Of a stretch of 64,000 nt of DNA, positions 34,996 through 45,905 are shown in pieces. The stretch is taken from the NCBI GenBank assembly GCA_032622095.1, contig CP136069.1, positions 40,152,194-40,216,193 of the forward strand, in the 5' to 3' direction. Under the pieces are notes generated by a model that made no database searches, had not been told where the DNA came from, and saw only the letters and a program-made list of their open reading frames with translations. Source of the DNA: Siphonodentalium dalli (taxonomy: Eukaryota; Mollusca; Scaphopoda; Gadilida; Siphonodentaliidae). How positions within the stretch are numbered: the first letter of the stretch is position 1; the number at the start of each line of letters is the position of its first letter. A program made the position numbers and the translations under genes.

Positions 34996-35094
34996 AGTGT
35001 GAGTGTTGCTTGAGGTTTGTTTGTTGTATTTTTAAAGCTCATAAGCCAATTTGTGAAAATTATGCCATTTCCATTAATCCTATATATTTTGCAG

Positions 35095-35215
35095 ATGTTG
35101 TGTGCAACTGGAAGGCTTTGAGATTGGAGGTGCCACTGGAAAACAGAAAGGTCTTTTGGAGCAGGCCTTCAGAAATGCCCTGCTCCAATTGTATGAAACA
35201 TGTCCAGTTATTGAG
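35095..35215 (+). CDS. RCC1–dsRBD gene, fifth visible exon (end of the fourth dsRBD-like fold)
   Basis: Acceptor atatattttgcag ends at 35094 and donor gtatag starts at 35216. Length is 121 nt, entering in phase 2 and leaving in phase 0. In the frame set by the previous exon it reads CCVQLEGFEIGGATGKQKGL then LEQAFRNALLQLYETCP. This is the last beta strand, the Gly-rich loop with GKQK basic residues, and the second helix of a dsRBD. The first half of the fold lies at the end of the large exon (LLEWPIVRIHELSDIYK). The other two frames also stay open for some distance, but only this one fits phase and fold. Confidence 0.85.
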
Positions 35216-35299
35216 GTATAGGATACATCTCTCTTACTTCATATTTATATTTATCACATAATTTGCCCATAAAAGCAGTTTCATAATTATCGATAAGAG

Positions 35300-35580
35300 A
35301 CACGTTTAATATCAGCGCGTGCGATGACGTCACATCGTTCTTCAAATGACTTGCGATCGCTGCGGTTTTTATCGTTGTTTTCGATGGATATTTCGCATTG
35401 CTTCGCGTTTATTTGATCATGTGATAAAAAGTATCTCACACTCGTCCTATTTTATACGTAATTTATCAACCTCGTCCACTAAATTCTATTTGAGCCTCGG
35501 TAAACCTCTGCTCAAATCGAATTTAGTGAACTCGGTTAATAAATTCCGTATAAAATAGAAACTCATGTGAGATCCTCTAT
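35300..35580. repeat. hairpin of about 147 bp (35428-35574)
   Basis: Left arm tctcacactcgtcctatttt, right arm aaaatagaaactcatgtgag, with tatacg/cgtata, aatttat/ataaatt, actaaattc/gaatttagt and gagc/gctc paired inward. The preceding 100 bp are GC-rich, with gatgacgtcacatcg. Confidence 0.75.
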
Positions 35581-35606
35581 TTCTCAATAGTTTATACCAG
35601 TTTCAT

Positions 35607-35859
35607 ATAAACCCTTTCCTGACGGGAGCTGCGCTGGTACAGTATTAAAGATCATGTGCCAGTGCATTCTCTTATATATGCAAGTCTCCCATATATAAGA
35701 GAATGCACTCACGTACAAGGTCAAGGTAAATATTGTTAGGCCAATGTATTCTCTTAATATATATGTGATGCTCCCTATGGGAGACTCGCATATATAAGAG
35801 AATGCATTGGCACAGGATTTTTGCAAAATTTCAGGAAGCTCTCGTTACGAAAGGGTTAA
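35607..35859 (-). mobile_element. TTAA MITE, type I, reverse orientation
   Basis: Begins accctttcctgacgggagct and ends gttacgaaagggTTAA. Cores at about 35659-35711 and 35748-35812, the first shortened. Confidence 0.8.
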
Positions 35860-36553
35860 ATTATTATGAAAATATTCATCCCCATAAATTGTAGTTAGTG
35901 ACCTCTCTGCAGAAATGGCACAGTTGGTTGGATATAAGATGTGTTATATTCAGTATTGAACAGAGAATAGAAATAATGATGGAAAAATCCAAATTGCTTG
36001 AAAGAAAAAGAGTGTTTCCACAGCCTACATGACGTGCGTCACAGTTGCCATCCAGGATATGGCTCAATGCTATCCAGCATATTGAATCACAAACTGCCTA
36101 ATCATTTCCGCACATATTTATTGATGTATTCAGGGATCCAGTTGTTTTTTTTTTTTTTAATTTGACTTATGGTTTGACGAGTGACGGCTAGCTCGCAGTC
36201 ATCCAGGCGTGCGGCCCCAAACCTATATAACATAGCTGTTTATTGATGAATTTTGAAAAAATTTGGTATGTGAGTTTATTGTCAGAGTTTTGCCACTTGT
36301 TTCTATTTATAGAAATTTTATCTCCGTTAGCACAATAACTTGAACAAACGTCAACCAATTTCATCCATATTTGGTGTATGTATCTTTCACAACAATATCT
36401 CATTTGAGTTTGAAAACCAAGTTTGTTCGATTTTTTGTTGGTGGGCGGCAAGGCGATCCCCAAACATATATAACTTAGCCGTTTATTAATGGATTATGAA
36501 AATTTTTAGTATGTGAGTTTATTGTTATGTGCAAAAGCTGCACACAAATATTC
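35860..36553. other. intronic sequence with a partial dispersed repeat
   Basis: Around 36150-36240 and 36410-36500 there are clauses shared with 28230-28330 (tgacttatggtttgacgag, cctatataacatagctgttt). Otherwise nothing is recognised. Confidence 0.5.
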
Positions 36554-36646
36554 ATATCAGGTTTCCAGAGGGTGAATTTGGTGATGCTAGCCACCATGTG
36601 GGATAGCATCACTAAATTCTCCCTCTGGGGACCTCATTCTGCAAAT
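36554..36646. mobile_element. palindromic MITE, 'gcagaatgaggtcc' family, left end decayed
   Basis: Right end ggggacctcattctgc is intact. The left end begins in ggtttccagagggtgaattt. Confidence 0.65.
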
Positions 36647-36847
36647 TTCAGCAACTATATTCAGACTTGGACTGTTGAGGTGGATAAATACCATCTCTGA
36701 TCCATTTATTCATGTCCCCATGACATGGGCTTTTTGTGAGGAACATCGAAAATTAATGCAGATGAAATCAAAGCCATTCACAGAACATTGTTTGGAAATA
36801 TTCACTGCAGACATGTTTGATATTAGCCAGGTCTAGTCAGGAGTATG

Positions 36848-37247
36848 TACCCGTTGGACAAAACAAGTGTCCATTGGCACCGCGGGATATTTGCGTTCGG
36901 CCGCGGTGTCAGAGTTTGTAACTGCAGTTGAGCACTGCGGCAGAACGGCAAGTACACCACAGCCGAATGGCAAGTACACTGTGGCTGAACGGCAAGTACG
37001 CCATGGCCGAAAGGCAACTACAACGCAGCCAAATGGCATGTACACTGTGGTTAGATTTCTGGTTTGTATTGTGTTTTTTTCAGTTTGATGAACATACACT
37101 GCGGCAACTACACCATGGCCGAATGGCAAGTACACCGCGACCCAACTCTAGTTAGCCGGTGGAGCCGTGGTGTACTTGCATTTTGGCCATGGTGGCAACG
37201 CTAACCGCACTGCGGTTAAGTGGACACTTGTTTTGTCCAGCAGGGTA
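36848..37247. mobile_element. 400-bp TIR element with an internal 22-bp minisatellite
   Basis: Left end tacccgttggacaaaacaag, right end inverse (cttgttttgtccagcagggt). The interior repeats variants of gaatggcaagtacactgtgg with a 22-bp period at 36945-37060 and again at 37095-37140. Overlapping frames on both strands here are repeat by-products. Confidence 0.75.
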
Positions 37248-37753
37248 TAACTTGTGATATGTGTTGCCATTGCCAACAAATGTCTCCTACTCACGTAACC
37301 ATTTTGGCTACATTTACATGGTCATTCTGTTTAGAAGTTTTGTGTCTAACATACAGCATACAGAACTTGTTGCAAACGGGAATAATCCAATCTTTTAATA
37401 GCCTGATGAGCGATCAATGCTAAGCTGACAGTGGGAGAATAGGATTTGCCTACGTGGAAAGATCTTATTTTTATTTAAGCCAATTAAGCTTATCGGTGGT
37501 TGAGTTTGGACCAGTTATCCTTGCTCCCGACTATTATTTACATCTTTCGCTAGACGTTTGGCCCAGTATCTATAAACATAGGTTTGGCACTGTAAAATCA
37601 TATGACCTTTCCTGCCAAGTAAATTTCCATATAGAGCAATACCATAGTATTAAAAGTTACACATACATAAGTTATGGCTAAACCTGACTATTATCTTTAT
37701 CTTTGCTTGATCATATATATTACATGCATATTATGTCAAGATTGAACATGTGT
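37248..37753. other. intronic sequence, no recognisable feature
   Basis: Nothing repeated or coding is supported. The 75-codon frame at 37454-37681 has no known match. Confidence 0.45.
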
Positions 37754-38950
37754 TTAACACTTCCATGACTGGAGCTCAGTGTTTGCGCTGGACCTAAATA
37801 TTTTGTAGCCAAAAGTTTAGCCAAATGAAAAAAACTTTGGCCAAATTTTTTTTGGCCAAATTAAAAATATTTTTTTTAAACTTTATTTGTTACTCAGAAT
37901 AAAAACATACTAAAACAACACAAAAACAACTTTAAAAACAATTTTATACGAACATTGGTATGTGTTATATCGCACAGACAGATCAATTCATGTAAAGCAT
38001 TAATACAAAATACGGCAGGATTTCACATCTGACCATATGCAAAAAGCCCGGTGAAAATCAGTCAGAATTTGTTTATCGCGGAGACGATGGACTGTTCTAG
38101 CTATGGTTGATACGTATTTTCCTTCATGTTTTACTCTCCTTCAACATTTGTTCAGTAGTTAACTGAAATGAAATTCGCAAACATGAAACCAACATTCTAT
38201 ATAATTATTTATATTTCACATACGCTAACTATTGCTTATTGTAGGAAGGTGATAACTGTTGAATATATATTGTATTCAAACCTTTTGTGATTTGAAGCCA
38301 GGTCGTTATTAGACGGGATGCAGTTTACGTAATCACTGAGTTAAGACCTTCTTGTCTGTACACCCAATTAATGAACAATGCATTTAGGTATTTTATCTTA
38401 CAGACTGCCTAATCAACAAAACATTACAGATTAACGAGCTCACTGGTTAAATGTTAGAGCTTACCTGTTGCTGTCTTGTGAAGTTTGATTTTGTGTAGTG
38501 AATGTGAATGATGGATACTATTCCGATCTGCCAATTTATTGGACATTACAAAAACACTCCATTCGATCTATTCAGCGCTTTTTAAATAATTAGCTTTCCG
38601 TCTCCATTTCAGGTAAAAAAAAAATTAGCCAAATGAATTTTTTATTAGCCAAATTCGAAAAAGTTTGGCCATAGGCTAATTTGGCCACCGACAGCGCGAC
38701 CACTGCTGGAGCTTTCTGAAATTTTGCTAATACCCTGTGCCAGTGCATTCTATTATTTTTGCGAGTCTACAATTGGGAGCCTCACTTATATAAGAGAATA
38801 CATTGACTTAATAATATTTACCTTGTCCTGATAAGTGCATTCTCTTATATATGCGAGGCTCACTGCTGGAGACCCGCATATATAAGAGAATGCATTGGCC
38901 CATGATTTATAATGCTGCACCAGCACAGCTCCCTTCATGAAAAGGTTAAA
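37754..38950 (+). mobile_element. TTAA MITE, type I, split by a hAT-like insertion
   Basis: The left piece, 37754-37776, is TTAAcacttccatgactgga plus gct. The right piece, from 38706, resumes ctggagctttctgaaatttt and ends tcatgaaaaggTTAA. It has two cores in the right piece. Removing 37777-38713 restores an ordinary type I element. Confidence 0.85.
37777..38705. mobile_element. hAT-like non-autonomous element, 929 bp, 8-bp TSD
   Basis: Flanked by ctggagct on both sides (37769-37776 and 38706-38713). Ends are CAGTGtttgcgctgg and, inverted, CAGTGgtcgcgctgt. An 8-bp target duplication and CAGTG termini are hAT hallmarks. Sub-terminal inverted clauses ttagccaaatg/catttggctaa and ggccaaat are seen. 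No transposase frame is present. Confidence 0.85.
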
Positions 38951-39058
38951 GAGCAATGTTAATTAAATCTTTCTTTTGTAAATACTCATTGACGAGTAGC
39001 TCCCATAGGACATGTTCAGATATTAAGTTCAAAAAACACTTTTGTTGAACTTATTATA

Positions 39059-39457
39059 TTAACCCTTTACCCAACAAAGCGGCCAAAACCGGCCAAATAA
39101 AGCTTCAACAGCCTAAAATATCTTCGGTCTGTCTCAATAGAACCATACAAATATGGATATCATTGGAACCGGCTCATTGACCACATTGTGATGGTTACAG
39201 TTATACCCTGTGCCAATGCATTCTCTTATATATGCGAGTCGACCATAGGTCGCCTCGCATATATAAGAGAAAGCATTGGCCTAAAAAAAATCTTTTTTTA
39301 ACACTTTTTACCATTTTTTCTTACATTCTTTAACAATTTTATAATTTTTAATGTGTTAAGCCAATGCATTCTCTTATATATGCGAGGCGACCTATGGTCG
39401 ACTCGCATATATAAGAGAATGCATTGGCACAGGGCCTTCTGTTGGGTAAAGGGTTAA
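39059..39457 (+). mobile_element. TTAA MITE, type II, 'ccctttacccaacaaa' ends
   Basis: Begins TTAAccctttacccaacaaa and ends tgttgggtaaagggTTAA. Two near-perfect 66-bp cores (about 39215-39280 and 39362-39427) with centres gaccataggtcg and cgacctatggtc. Confidence 0.9.
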
Positions 39458-39485
39458 CAAATTAATGGAAATCATTCTGCACTTG

Positions 39486-41287
39486 TTAGCTCAACTTTAC
39501 TTTGTAAAGTTTGAGCCATTGCCATGGCTTGGTATCTGTCGTCCGTGTGTGTGTGTGTGTGTGTATGCGTGAGGGTGTGTGTGCGTGTGTGATTCATCAA
39601 CAATTTCCTTTAGCACGGGCTACAGGTCGTACCTTTGGTCGGATCATTATGAAATTTGTCATAGCTGTTGACATTGACATGTAGATGGGAACGAGTCAGT
39701 GGCCATCTTGGATTTAAAAATTCAATCCATTAGCACGGGCTACAGGCCGTACTGTTTGTCTGATCATCATGAAATTTTTCATGAATGTTAATATTGAGAT
39801 GTAGATGGGAACGAGTCATTTTGGGGTCATTCGGCTAAAAAACATGGCCTGCAGCAGCCATTTTGGATTTTACTCTTTGCATGACTAAATCCTTTGGCAT
39901 GGGCTACAGGTCGTACTTTTAGTCGGATCATCATGAAATTTGTCACAGATGTTGACAATGACATGTAGATGGGAACGAGTCATTTTGGGGTCATTCGGCC
40001 AAAAAACATGGCCACCAGCAGCCATCTTGGATTTTACTCTTTGCATGACTAAATCCTTTAGCACGGGCTACAGGTCGTACCTTTGGTCGGATCATTATGA
40101 AATTTGTCATATATGTTGACATGTAGATGGGAACGAGTCATTTTTGGGGCATTTGACCAAAAAAAATGGCTGCCAGTGGCCATCTTTGATTTCAAAATTC
40201 AATCCATTAGCACGGGCTACAGGCCATACTGTTTGTCTGATCATCATGACATTTTTAATGGATGTTAATATTGAGATATAGATGGGAACGAATAATTTTG
40301 GGGTCATTCGGTTAAAAAACATGGTCGCCAGCAGCCATCTTGGATTTTACTCTTTGCATGACTAAATCCTTTGGCACGGTCTATAGGTCATACCTTTAGT
40401 CGGATCATCATGAAATTTGTCACGGATGTTGACAATGACATGTAGATGGGAACAAGTCATTTTGGGGTCATTCAGCCATAAAACATGGCCGCCAGCAGCC
40501 ATCTTGGATTTTACTCTTTGCATGACTAAATCCTTTGGCACAGGCTACAGGTCGTACTGTTCGTCTGATCATCATGAAATTTGTCAAAGATGTTAATATT
40601 GACATGTATATGGGAATGAGTCATTTTGGGGTCGTTCGGCCTAAAAACATGGCTGCCAGCAGCCATCTTGGATTTTACTCTTTGAATGACTAAATCATTT
40701 GGCATGGGCTACAGGTCCTACCTTTGGTCGGATCATTATGAAATTTGTCACGGCTGTTGACATTGACATGTAGATGGGAACGATTTATTTTGGGGTCATT
40801 CGGCAAAAAAACATGGCTGCCAGTGGCCATCTTGGATTTCAAAATTCAATCCATTAGCACGGGCTACAGGTCGTACTGTTCATCTGATCATCATGAAATT
40901 TGTCATGGATGTTAATATTGACATGTAGATGGGAACGAGTAATTTTGGGGTCATTCGGCCAAAAATCATGGCCGCCAGCAGCCATCTTGGATTTTACTCT
41001 TTACATGACTAAATCCTTTGACACAGGCTCCAGGTCGTATCTTTTGTCGGATCATCATGAAATTTGTGATGGATGTTAACAGTGACATGTAAATGGGAAC
41101 GAGTCTTTTTGGGGTCATTCGGCAAAAAAACAAGGCTGCCAGTGGCCATCTTGGATTTTACTCTTTGTATACATGTAACTAGGCCTTTCAACTTTCCACA
41201 TTCCTAATCACTCCATTGAGTGTAACACATGAAATTATTCCCTTTCCAAGTTGAGCTACAGTGTCATTGACACTTTCATATTATCTT
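39486..41287 (+). repeat. tandem array of the 'gatgggaacgagt' family with both ends
   Basis: Starts gctcaactttactttgtaaa and ends gagctacagtgtcattgaca. A (gt)n tract lies at 39543-39590. Units of about 160-170 bp alternate two subtypes, catggccgccagcagccat with ttttactctttgcatgacta, and a 'gccagtggccatcttggat' subtype with caaaattcaatccatt. No gene. Confidence 0.85.
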
Positions 41288-41475
41288 TTCACCTGTCTGT
41301 GTCTTCAGCTTACATTTCCTGAACACCCCTCCAGATTAATAATAGACAATTCCCATATATACTTTTATAACTGATGGGAGAAATCCATTCAGTAAAGAAA
41401 GGCTTAAACAAATTCTCTCGTTTGGTGAATGCAAAACTTCCTACATGTAGCTAAAATAATTTTCATCATTCACAG

Positions 41476-41671
41476 AAAAGTGAACTCACTGATGACTACA
41501 TTGAAAACATTGCAACAACAATGACTGATTTGGAGGTACTATCCAGAAAGTATACCAACAAAGAAGGTAGCAGTTTTCCAGAGGACGGCCATCCTGGCAG
41601 ACAGAGAGGCATGAATCGTGCAAATCAACAACAATACACAGGACCCACAATTCATCCCAGTTCCTCTGCAG
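41476..41671 (+). CDS. RCC1–dsRBD gene, sixth visible exon
   Basis: Acceptor cattcacag ends at 41475 and donor gtattg starts at 41672. Length is 196 nt, entering in phase 0 and leaving in phase 1. The frame begins KSELTDDYIENIATTMTDLE, an acidic, helix-like stretch, then a low-complexity Gly/Arg/Gln/Asn region (GRQRGMNRANQQQYTGP). No domain is recognised. Both junction phases fit the neighbours. The exon is too short and has no ATG near its start, so it would be missed by an ATG-based search. Confidence 0.8.
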
Positions 41672-41879
41672 GTATTGTATGATTTAAGAAATCAACAACT
41701 CGGTACTCTAGTGTTCCAAATGAAAGTGCATGTATGGGGAGGGGGGAGTTGAGAGGTGGGGGTAAATCCGTCTGGTCAGATATCTCAACCACTGGTTGTC
41801 GGATCCCAATGATATGGTATAGATGTTCATATGAGAGCATTCAATGGAGTGTTCATTCATTTTGTTCAGGTTTTCCGTT

Positions 41880-42126
41880 ATTATTCATCATTGTTTATCT
41901 GGAAATGTTGAATTTTTTGTCCGTCCAACAGCATCCAAGCAGATATCTCCACCACCGGCTGTTGGATCTCAATGAAATTTGGTATGGTTGTTCATAGGAC
42001 ATTCAATGAAGTGTTCAGTTGTTTTGTTTGGATTTTCCATTTTAGAGTTATTCATCTTTGTTTATCTGGAACTCTTGATTTTATGTCCTCCCCAGCAGAT
42101 ATCTCAGCCACAGGTTTCCTGATCTC
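41880..42126 (+). repeat. dispersed repeat, 'gtttatctggaaatgtt' family
   Basis: Two clauses of about 120 bp, each with ttcatctttgtttatctgga, a gtcc-rich stretch, agcagatatctc and aatgaaatttggtatgg. Related copies lie at 42735-42860 and 58640-59110. Confidence 0.65.
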
Positions 42127-42729
42127 AATGAAATTTGGTATGGATGTTCACTATGAGGTCATTCAGAAGAGTGTTCAATGAAATTTGGTACGGATGTTCA
42201 CTATGAGGTTATTCAGAAGAGTGTTCAATGAAATTTGGTATGGATGTTCACTATGAGGCCATTCAGAAGAGTGTTCAATGAAATTTGGTATGGATGTTCA
42301 CTATGAGGGCATTCAGAAGAGTGTTGAATGAAATTTGGCATAGATGTTCACTATGAGACCATTCAGAAGAGTGTTCAATGAAATTTGGTATGGATGTTCA
42401 CTATGAGGCCATTCAGAAGAGTGTTCAATGAAATTTGGTATGGATGTTCACTATGAGACCATTCAGAAGAGTGTTCAATGAAATTTGGTATGGATGTTCA
42501 CTATGAGGGCATTCAGAAGAGTGTTCAATGAAATTTAGCATAGATGTTCACTATGAGACCATTCAGAAGAGTGTTCAATGAAATTTGGTATGGATGTTCA
42601 CTATGAGGGCATTCAGAAGAGTGTTCAATGAAATTTGGCATAGATGTTCACTATGAGGCCATTCATAAGTGTGTTCAATGAAATTTGGTATGGATGTTCA
42701 CCACTATGAGGGCATTCAGAAGAGTGTTC
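42127..42729 (+). repeat. 50-bp minisatellite, about 12 copies
   Basis: Unit begins aatgaaatttggtatggatg and ends cattcagaagagtgttc. Copies start at 42127, 42177, 42227 and so on. Two subtypes (ggtatgg and ggcatag; gaggcc, gagacc and gagggc) alternate irregularly, so the array grew by multi-unit exchanges. Confidence 0.95.
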
Positions 42730-42899
42730 CATTGTTTTATTTGGGTTTTCCGTTCTAGAGTTTTTCATCTTTGTTTATCTGAAAATGTTGATTTTTTTTG
42801 TCCGTCTGCCTGAGTATCTCAACCACATATAGGTTATAGGTATGTCCACATTGGGGTTTGCACCGGGAAACAGCCCAGCTCTTGTTTCAAACACCATCT

Positions 42900-43975
42900 A
42901 TAAGATGTCACGTTTGTTTATGTTTTGACAACTGCGTGGAAGAGGGACACCGGAACAAGCATAACAATAACCATCTCACAGACTGGATAGATGCGCTGTA
43001 GTGGAAATGCCAGTTTCTGTTTATGCACATTCCAGGCAATTTCTTTATCCCGTAATTACTAGTAGGTAGGTAAGAAATTGGCGCAGTTGATAGCTCCCTA
43101 GTAGCAAAAACAATTGTTATTTTAAACCCTTGGTGATCTTTATAACTATGTTAAATTCTCTCAATGTATCGAACATGCAACTAATTAAACATGTATCTAC
43201 ACACATACACTTAGTCCTGCCATATATTTCCCCTGTGAAAAGTAGTCACCGTGATGGTGATCTGCACTTAGCTGCACGTTTATTCGGGGTTCCTCATTTA
43301 GTAAGTTTTATGAGGATTTCCACTCTGCATGTTTGTTTGGGACTGCACGTTTATTATGAACACTAGAGTAATGGGCTGAAGATAGTGACATTTCCCGTCC
43401 CTGCGTTGCATACACAGCAGGAGTGACATCTGGCGGCCATGGAAAATGTGTTGATTGTCAGCAAGAAATCATTTGCGTGATCTAGAACTATTGAATGTAT
43501 GTGGACACTATATTATACCATGCTCCAAAAGTGATCCTTGAAATCTGAAATGATTTTTCATTCTCAGAAAAAAACTACTTTTATTATTTATCGCACATCC
43601 ACATGTCTCTGTTTATATATACAGAGCTGGGAAATTCCGTACTCTGCTCGAAAACCCGGGAATTTGCGAACCAGAAAACTTTATGAGGAAAACAATACCA
43701 TGAGACATTTTTGACCAATCGGATGTTGAATTGATTGCATGACATGACCTTGCGAACCCAAACACAAATAATCATTCCAAGTAATTGCTATTGATTTCAT
43801 CACCCCACCCACGTGTTTGTATTGATATCTATCTAATATGCTGTAATTATTGTACTAAACACTGGCTGCAGAATCTCTTATGATATAGATGTATGCTTGG
43901 CTAATCTTATTAGATTGTGTTGCTATCAACTGAGGAATAGGAAAGACGTTAGTGCAATTGAGTAAAATGTTAATT
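42900..43975. other. intronic sequence, no recognisable feature
   Basis: Ordinary AT-rich DNA. Frames at 43130-43366 and 43584-43775 (minus) have no recognisable product. Confidence 0.5.
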
Positions 43976-44375
43976 TTAACCCTTTACCCAACAAACCGGC
44001 CAAAACCGGCCAAATAAAGCTTCAACAGCCTAAAATATCTTGGGTCTGTCTCAATAGAACCATACAAATATGCATATCATTGGAACCGGCTCCTTGACCA
44101 CATTGTGATAGTTACAGTTATGCCCTGTGCCAATGCATTCTCTTATATATGCGAGTCGACCATAGGTCGTCTCGCATATATAAGAGAATGCATTGGCCTA
44201 AAAAAATCTTTTTTTTTAACACTTTTACCATTTTTTCTTACATTCTTTAACAATTTTATAATTTTTAATGTGTTAAGCCAATGCATTCTCTTATATATGC
44301 GAGGCGACCTATGGTCGACTCGCATATATAAGAGAATGCATTGGCACAGGGCCGTTCTGTTGGGTAAAGGGTTAA
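43976..44375 (+). mobile_element. TTAA MITE, type II
   Basis: TTAAccctttacccaacaaa to ttgggtaaagggTTAA, with two cores. Nearly identical to 39059-39457 and 45919-46307, so recent. Confidence 0.9.
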
Positions 44376-44574
44376 ACGGTTATTAGAGGGGGTGACTCAC
44401 CCCCCATTGAACGTAAGTGAGCCTGGGGATGAAACTTAACTATGGCTGAAGCATGTGTTCAGAAAATAACCTTTGAAACTATGTCAAGACGACTTTCATT
44501 GGGGACATAACAGTTTGAAGCTATTTATAAAGTGATTGATAGCATCAAGCCTTGATATAGTGTGTCTCACATTT

Positions 44575-44667
44575 GCAGAATGAGGTCCCAAGAGGGTGAA
44601 TTTAGTGACCCTATCCCGTACTGCAGGCTAGCATCACAAAATTCACTCTCTGGGACCTCATTCTTCT
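44575..44667. mobile_element. palindromic MITE, 'gcagaatgaggtcc' family
   Basis: Ends gcagaatgaggtcccaagag and tgggacctcattctt. It is followed by a tail shared with 15582-15700 (ttgtttttagttacttttg, ccctaatttgcagaagat). Confidence 0.7.
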
Positions 44668-44766
44668 CAAACTGCATCCTCTGGAAAGTGTCTATAGTAT
44701 CAACCTACATTGTTTTTAGTTACTTTTGTTACTATTCAGTTTCTATACCCCCTAATTTGCAGAAGA

Positions 44767-44898
44767 TACAGTAATGCCCTAATACCTCACTGAGAGCTTT
44801 CCGATGAATGGCAACAAGCCATATTTCCGACTAAATCCTGAAAAATTACCCATAATTCTGCTGTGGTTAAGGAGTCGATTATTTAGGGCATTACTGTA
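44767..44898 (+). mobile_element. MITE, 'cagtaatgccctaa' TIR, TA-flanked, complete
   Basis: TA-CAGTAATGCCCTAA at the left and TTAGGGCATTACTG-TA at the right. The TA duplication and CAGT end fit a Tc1/mariner-type MITE. Copies: 30112-30228 and 62204-62325 (reverse). It lies 70 bp before the last coding exon. Confidence 0.8.
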
Positions 44899-44968
44899 AA
44901 TCACATGGAATTATAACCCTTGTTAGCCCTGAATCAGGCTGATCATTGCATTTAATTAATTGTTACAG

Positions 44969-45552
44969 GTAGTGCAATCACAGGAACCGGAATGATAATT
45001 AATATAGCCCCACCTGTCGACGATCTGTCTCCACCGATGGACAGCCAAGGTTCACAAGCTCCAACAGCTGAAATATCAAAATGTGATCCGAATATAATTG
45101 TTGCCATCAACGGAATTCTCGACGCTCTTATTAATGGACATAAATCAGAGTTTACGGTTTTCGGTGTGGACGTTCTCAGATGTTATCATGATCACATAAA
45201 GAATTATAACAAAAAGAAACTCTGCTTTCGGCAGCAGAGGTCACATGACCCACAAAAACCTTATATAATCTTGCACCATAATCTGAATGCTCAGGAAATC
45301 CTAAGTCTTGCGTATGAAGACAGGCATAATTACATATGGCGACTGCTCAGCAAAGAGGAATACTGGAAGTTAGGCAGTCTTGCTGGGGCTGAAAATGATG
45401 TTGTTGTTGTCAAATCTCTTCCAGTAGCTGCAACAAGTACTGTTTCTGCGCGTTGTACTTCACCTACAAATGATGACATTCATGGGATTGTTCAAGGGGA
45501 TGAGGAGTTTGACATTTCTGGGATACCTGTTGTAGAAGGAATGATGTTCTGA
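44969..45552 (+). CDS. RCC1–dsRBD gene, last coding exon
   Basis: Acceptor aattgttacag ends at 44968. The exon enters in phase 1 and runs 193 codons to TGA at 45550-45552. It opens with a Gly/Thr/Pro/Ser linker, then a block of about 90 residues that looks folded: IVAINGILDALINGHKSE, VDVLRCYHDHIKNYNKKKL, KPYIILHHNLNAQEILSLAY, and RHNYIWRLLSKEEYWKLG. The tail is acidic and ends IPVVEGMMF. I recognise no domain. The stop lies in the first, diverged unit of a 39-bp tandem that continues into the 3' UTR. AATAAA follows 353 bp after the stop. A start at the exon's own ATG (44992) is possible only if this were a separate gene, which the matching splice phase argues against. Confidence 0.88.
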
Positions 45553-45838
45553 TGCGGATGGCTCATTATACATGAAGGAATGTTATTTTGACGCGGATTG
45601 CACATTATACATGAAGGAATGTTATTTTGACGCGGATTGCACATTATACATGAAGGAATGTTATTTTGACGCGGATTGCACATTATACATGACGGAATGT
45701 TCTGATGAGGTTTGCACTTTATACATGAAGGAATGTTTCTCTGATGCGGATTGCATTTTATACATGAAGGAATGTTATTTTAATGCGGATTACACATTAT
45801 ACATGAAGGAATGTTGTTGTAATGAGGATGGTTTATGA
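45536..45838 (+). repeat. 39-bp minisatellite at the stop codon and in the 3' UTR
   Basis: Unit atgaaggaatgttattttga plus cgcggattgcacattatac, at 45572, 45611, 45650, 45689 (36 bp), 45725, 45764 and 45803. A diverged first unit at about 45536-45571 contains the gene's own last codons and stop. Because units are multiples of 3, the gene's frame meets the same EGMxF-stop in the first units. A different frame gives a continuous 88-codon repeat (MKECYFDADCTLY units), which I take to be a by-product. Confidence 0.9.
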
Positions 45839-45905
45839 TTTGAAGACTGAGTGAAAGAAATATTATTCTAATTTGAACAAAAGAACTTGTGTTCATGTAC
45901 ATTGC

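Noticed and set aside
34863-35261. 132-codon plus-strand frame
   Set aside because: Joins a dispersed repeat to the exon at 35095-35215 but in a frame that does not fit the neighbouring exons or the dsRBD fold.
45572-45838. Separate small gene encoding a 13-residue Cys-rich repeat
   Set aside because: It is one frame of the 39-bp minisatellite in the 3' UTR; one unit is 36 bp and the others 39 bp, which preserves the frame by arithmetic alone. No signal peptide or own splice signals are seen.
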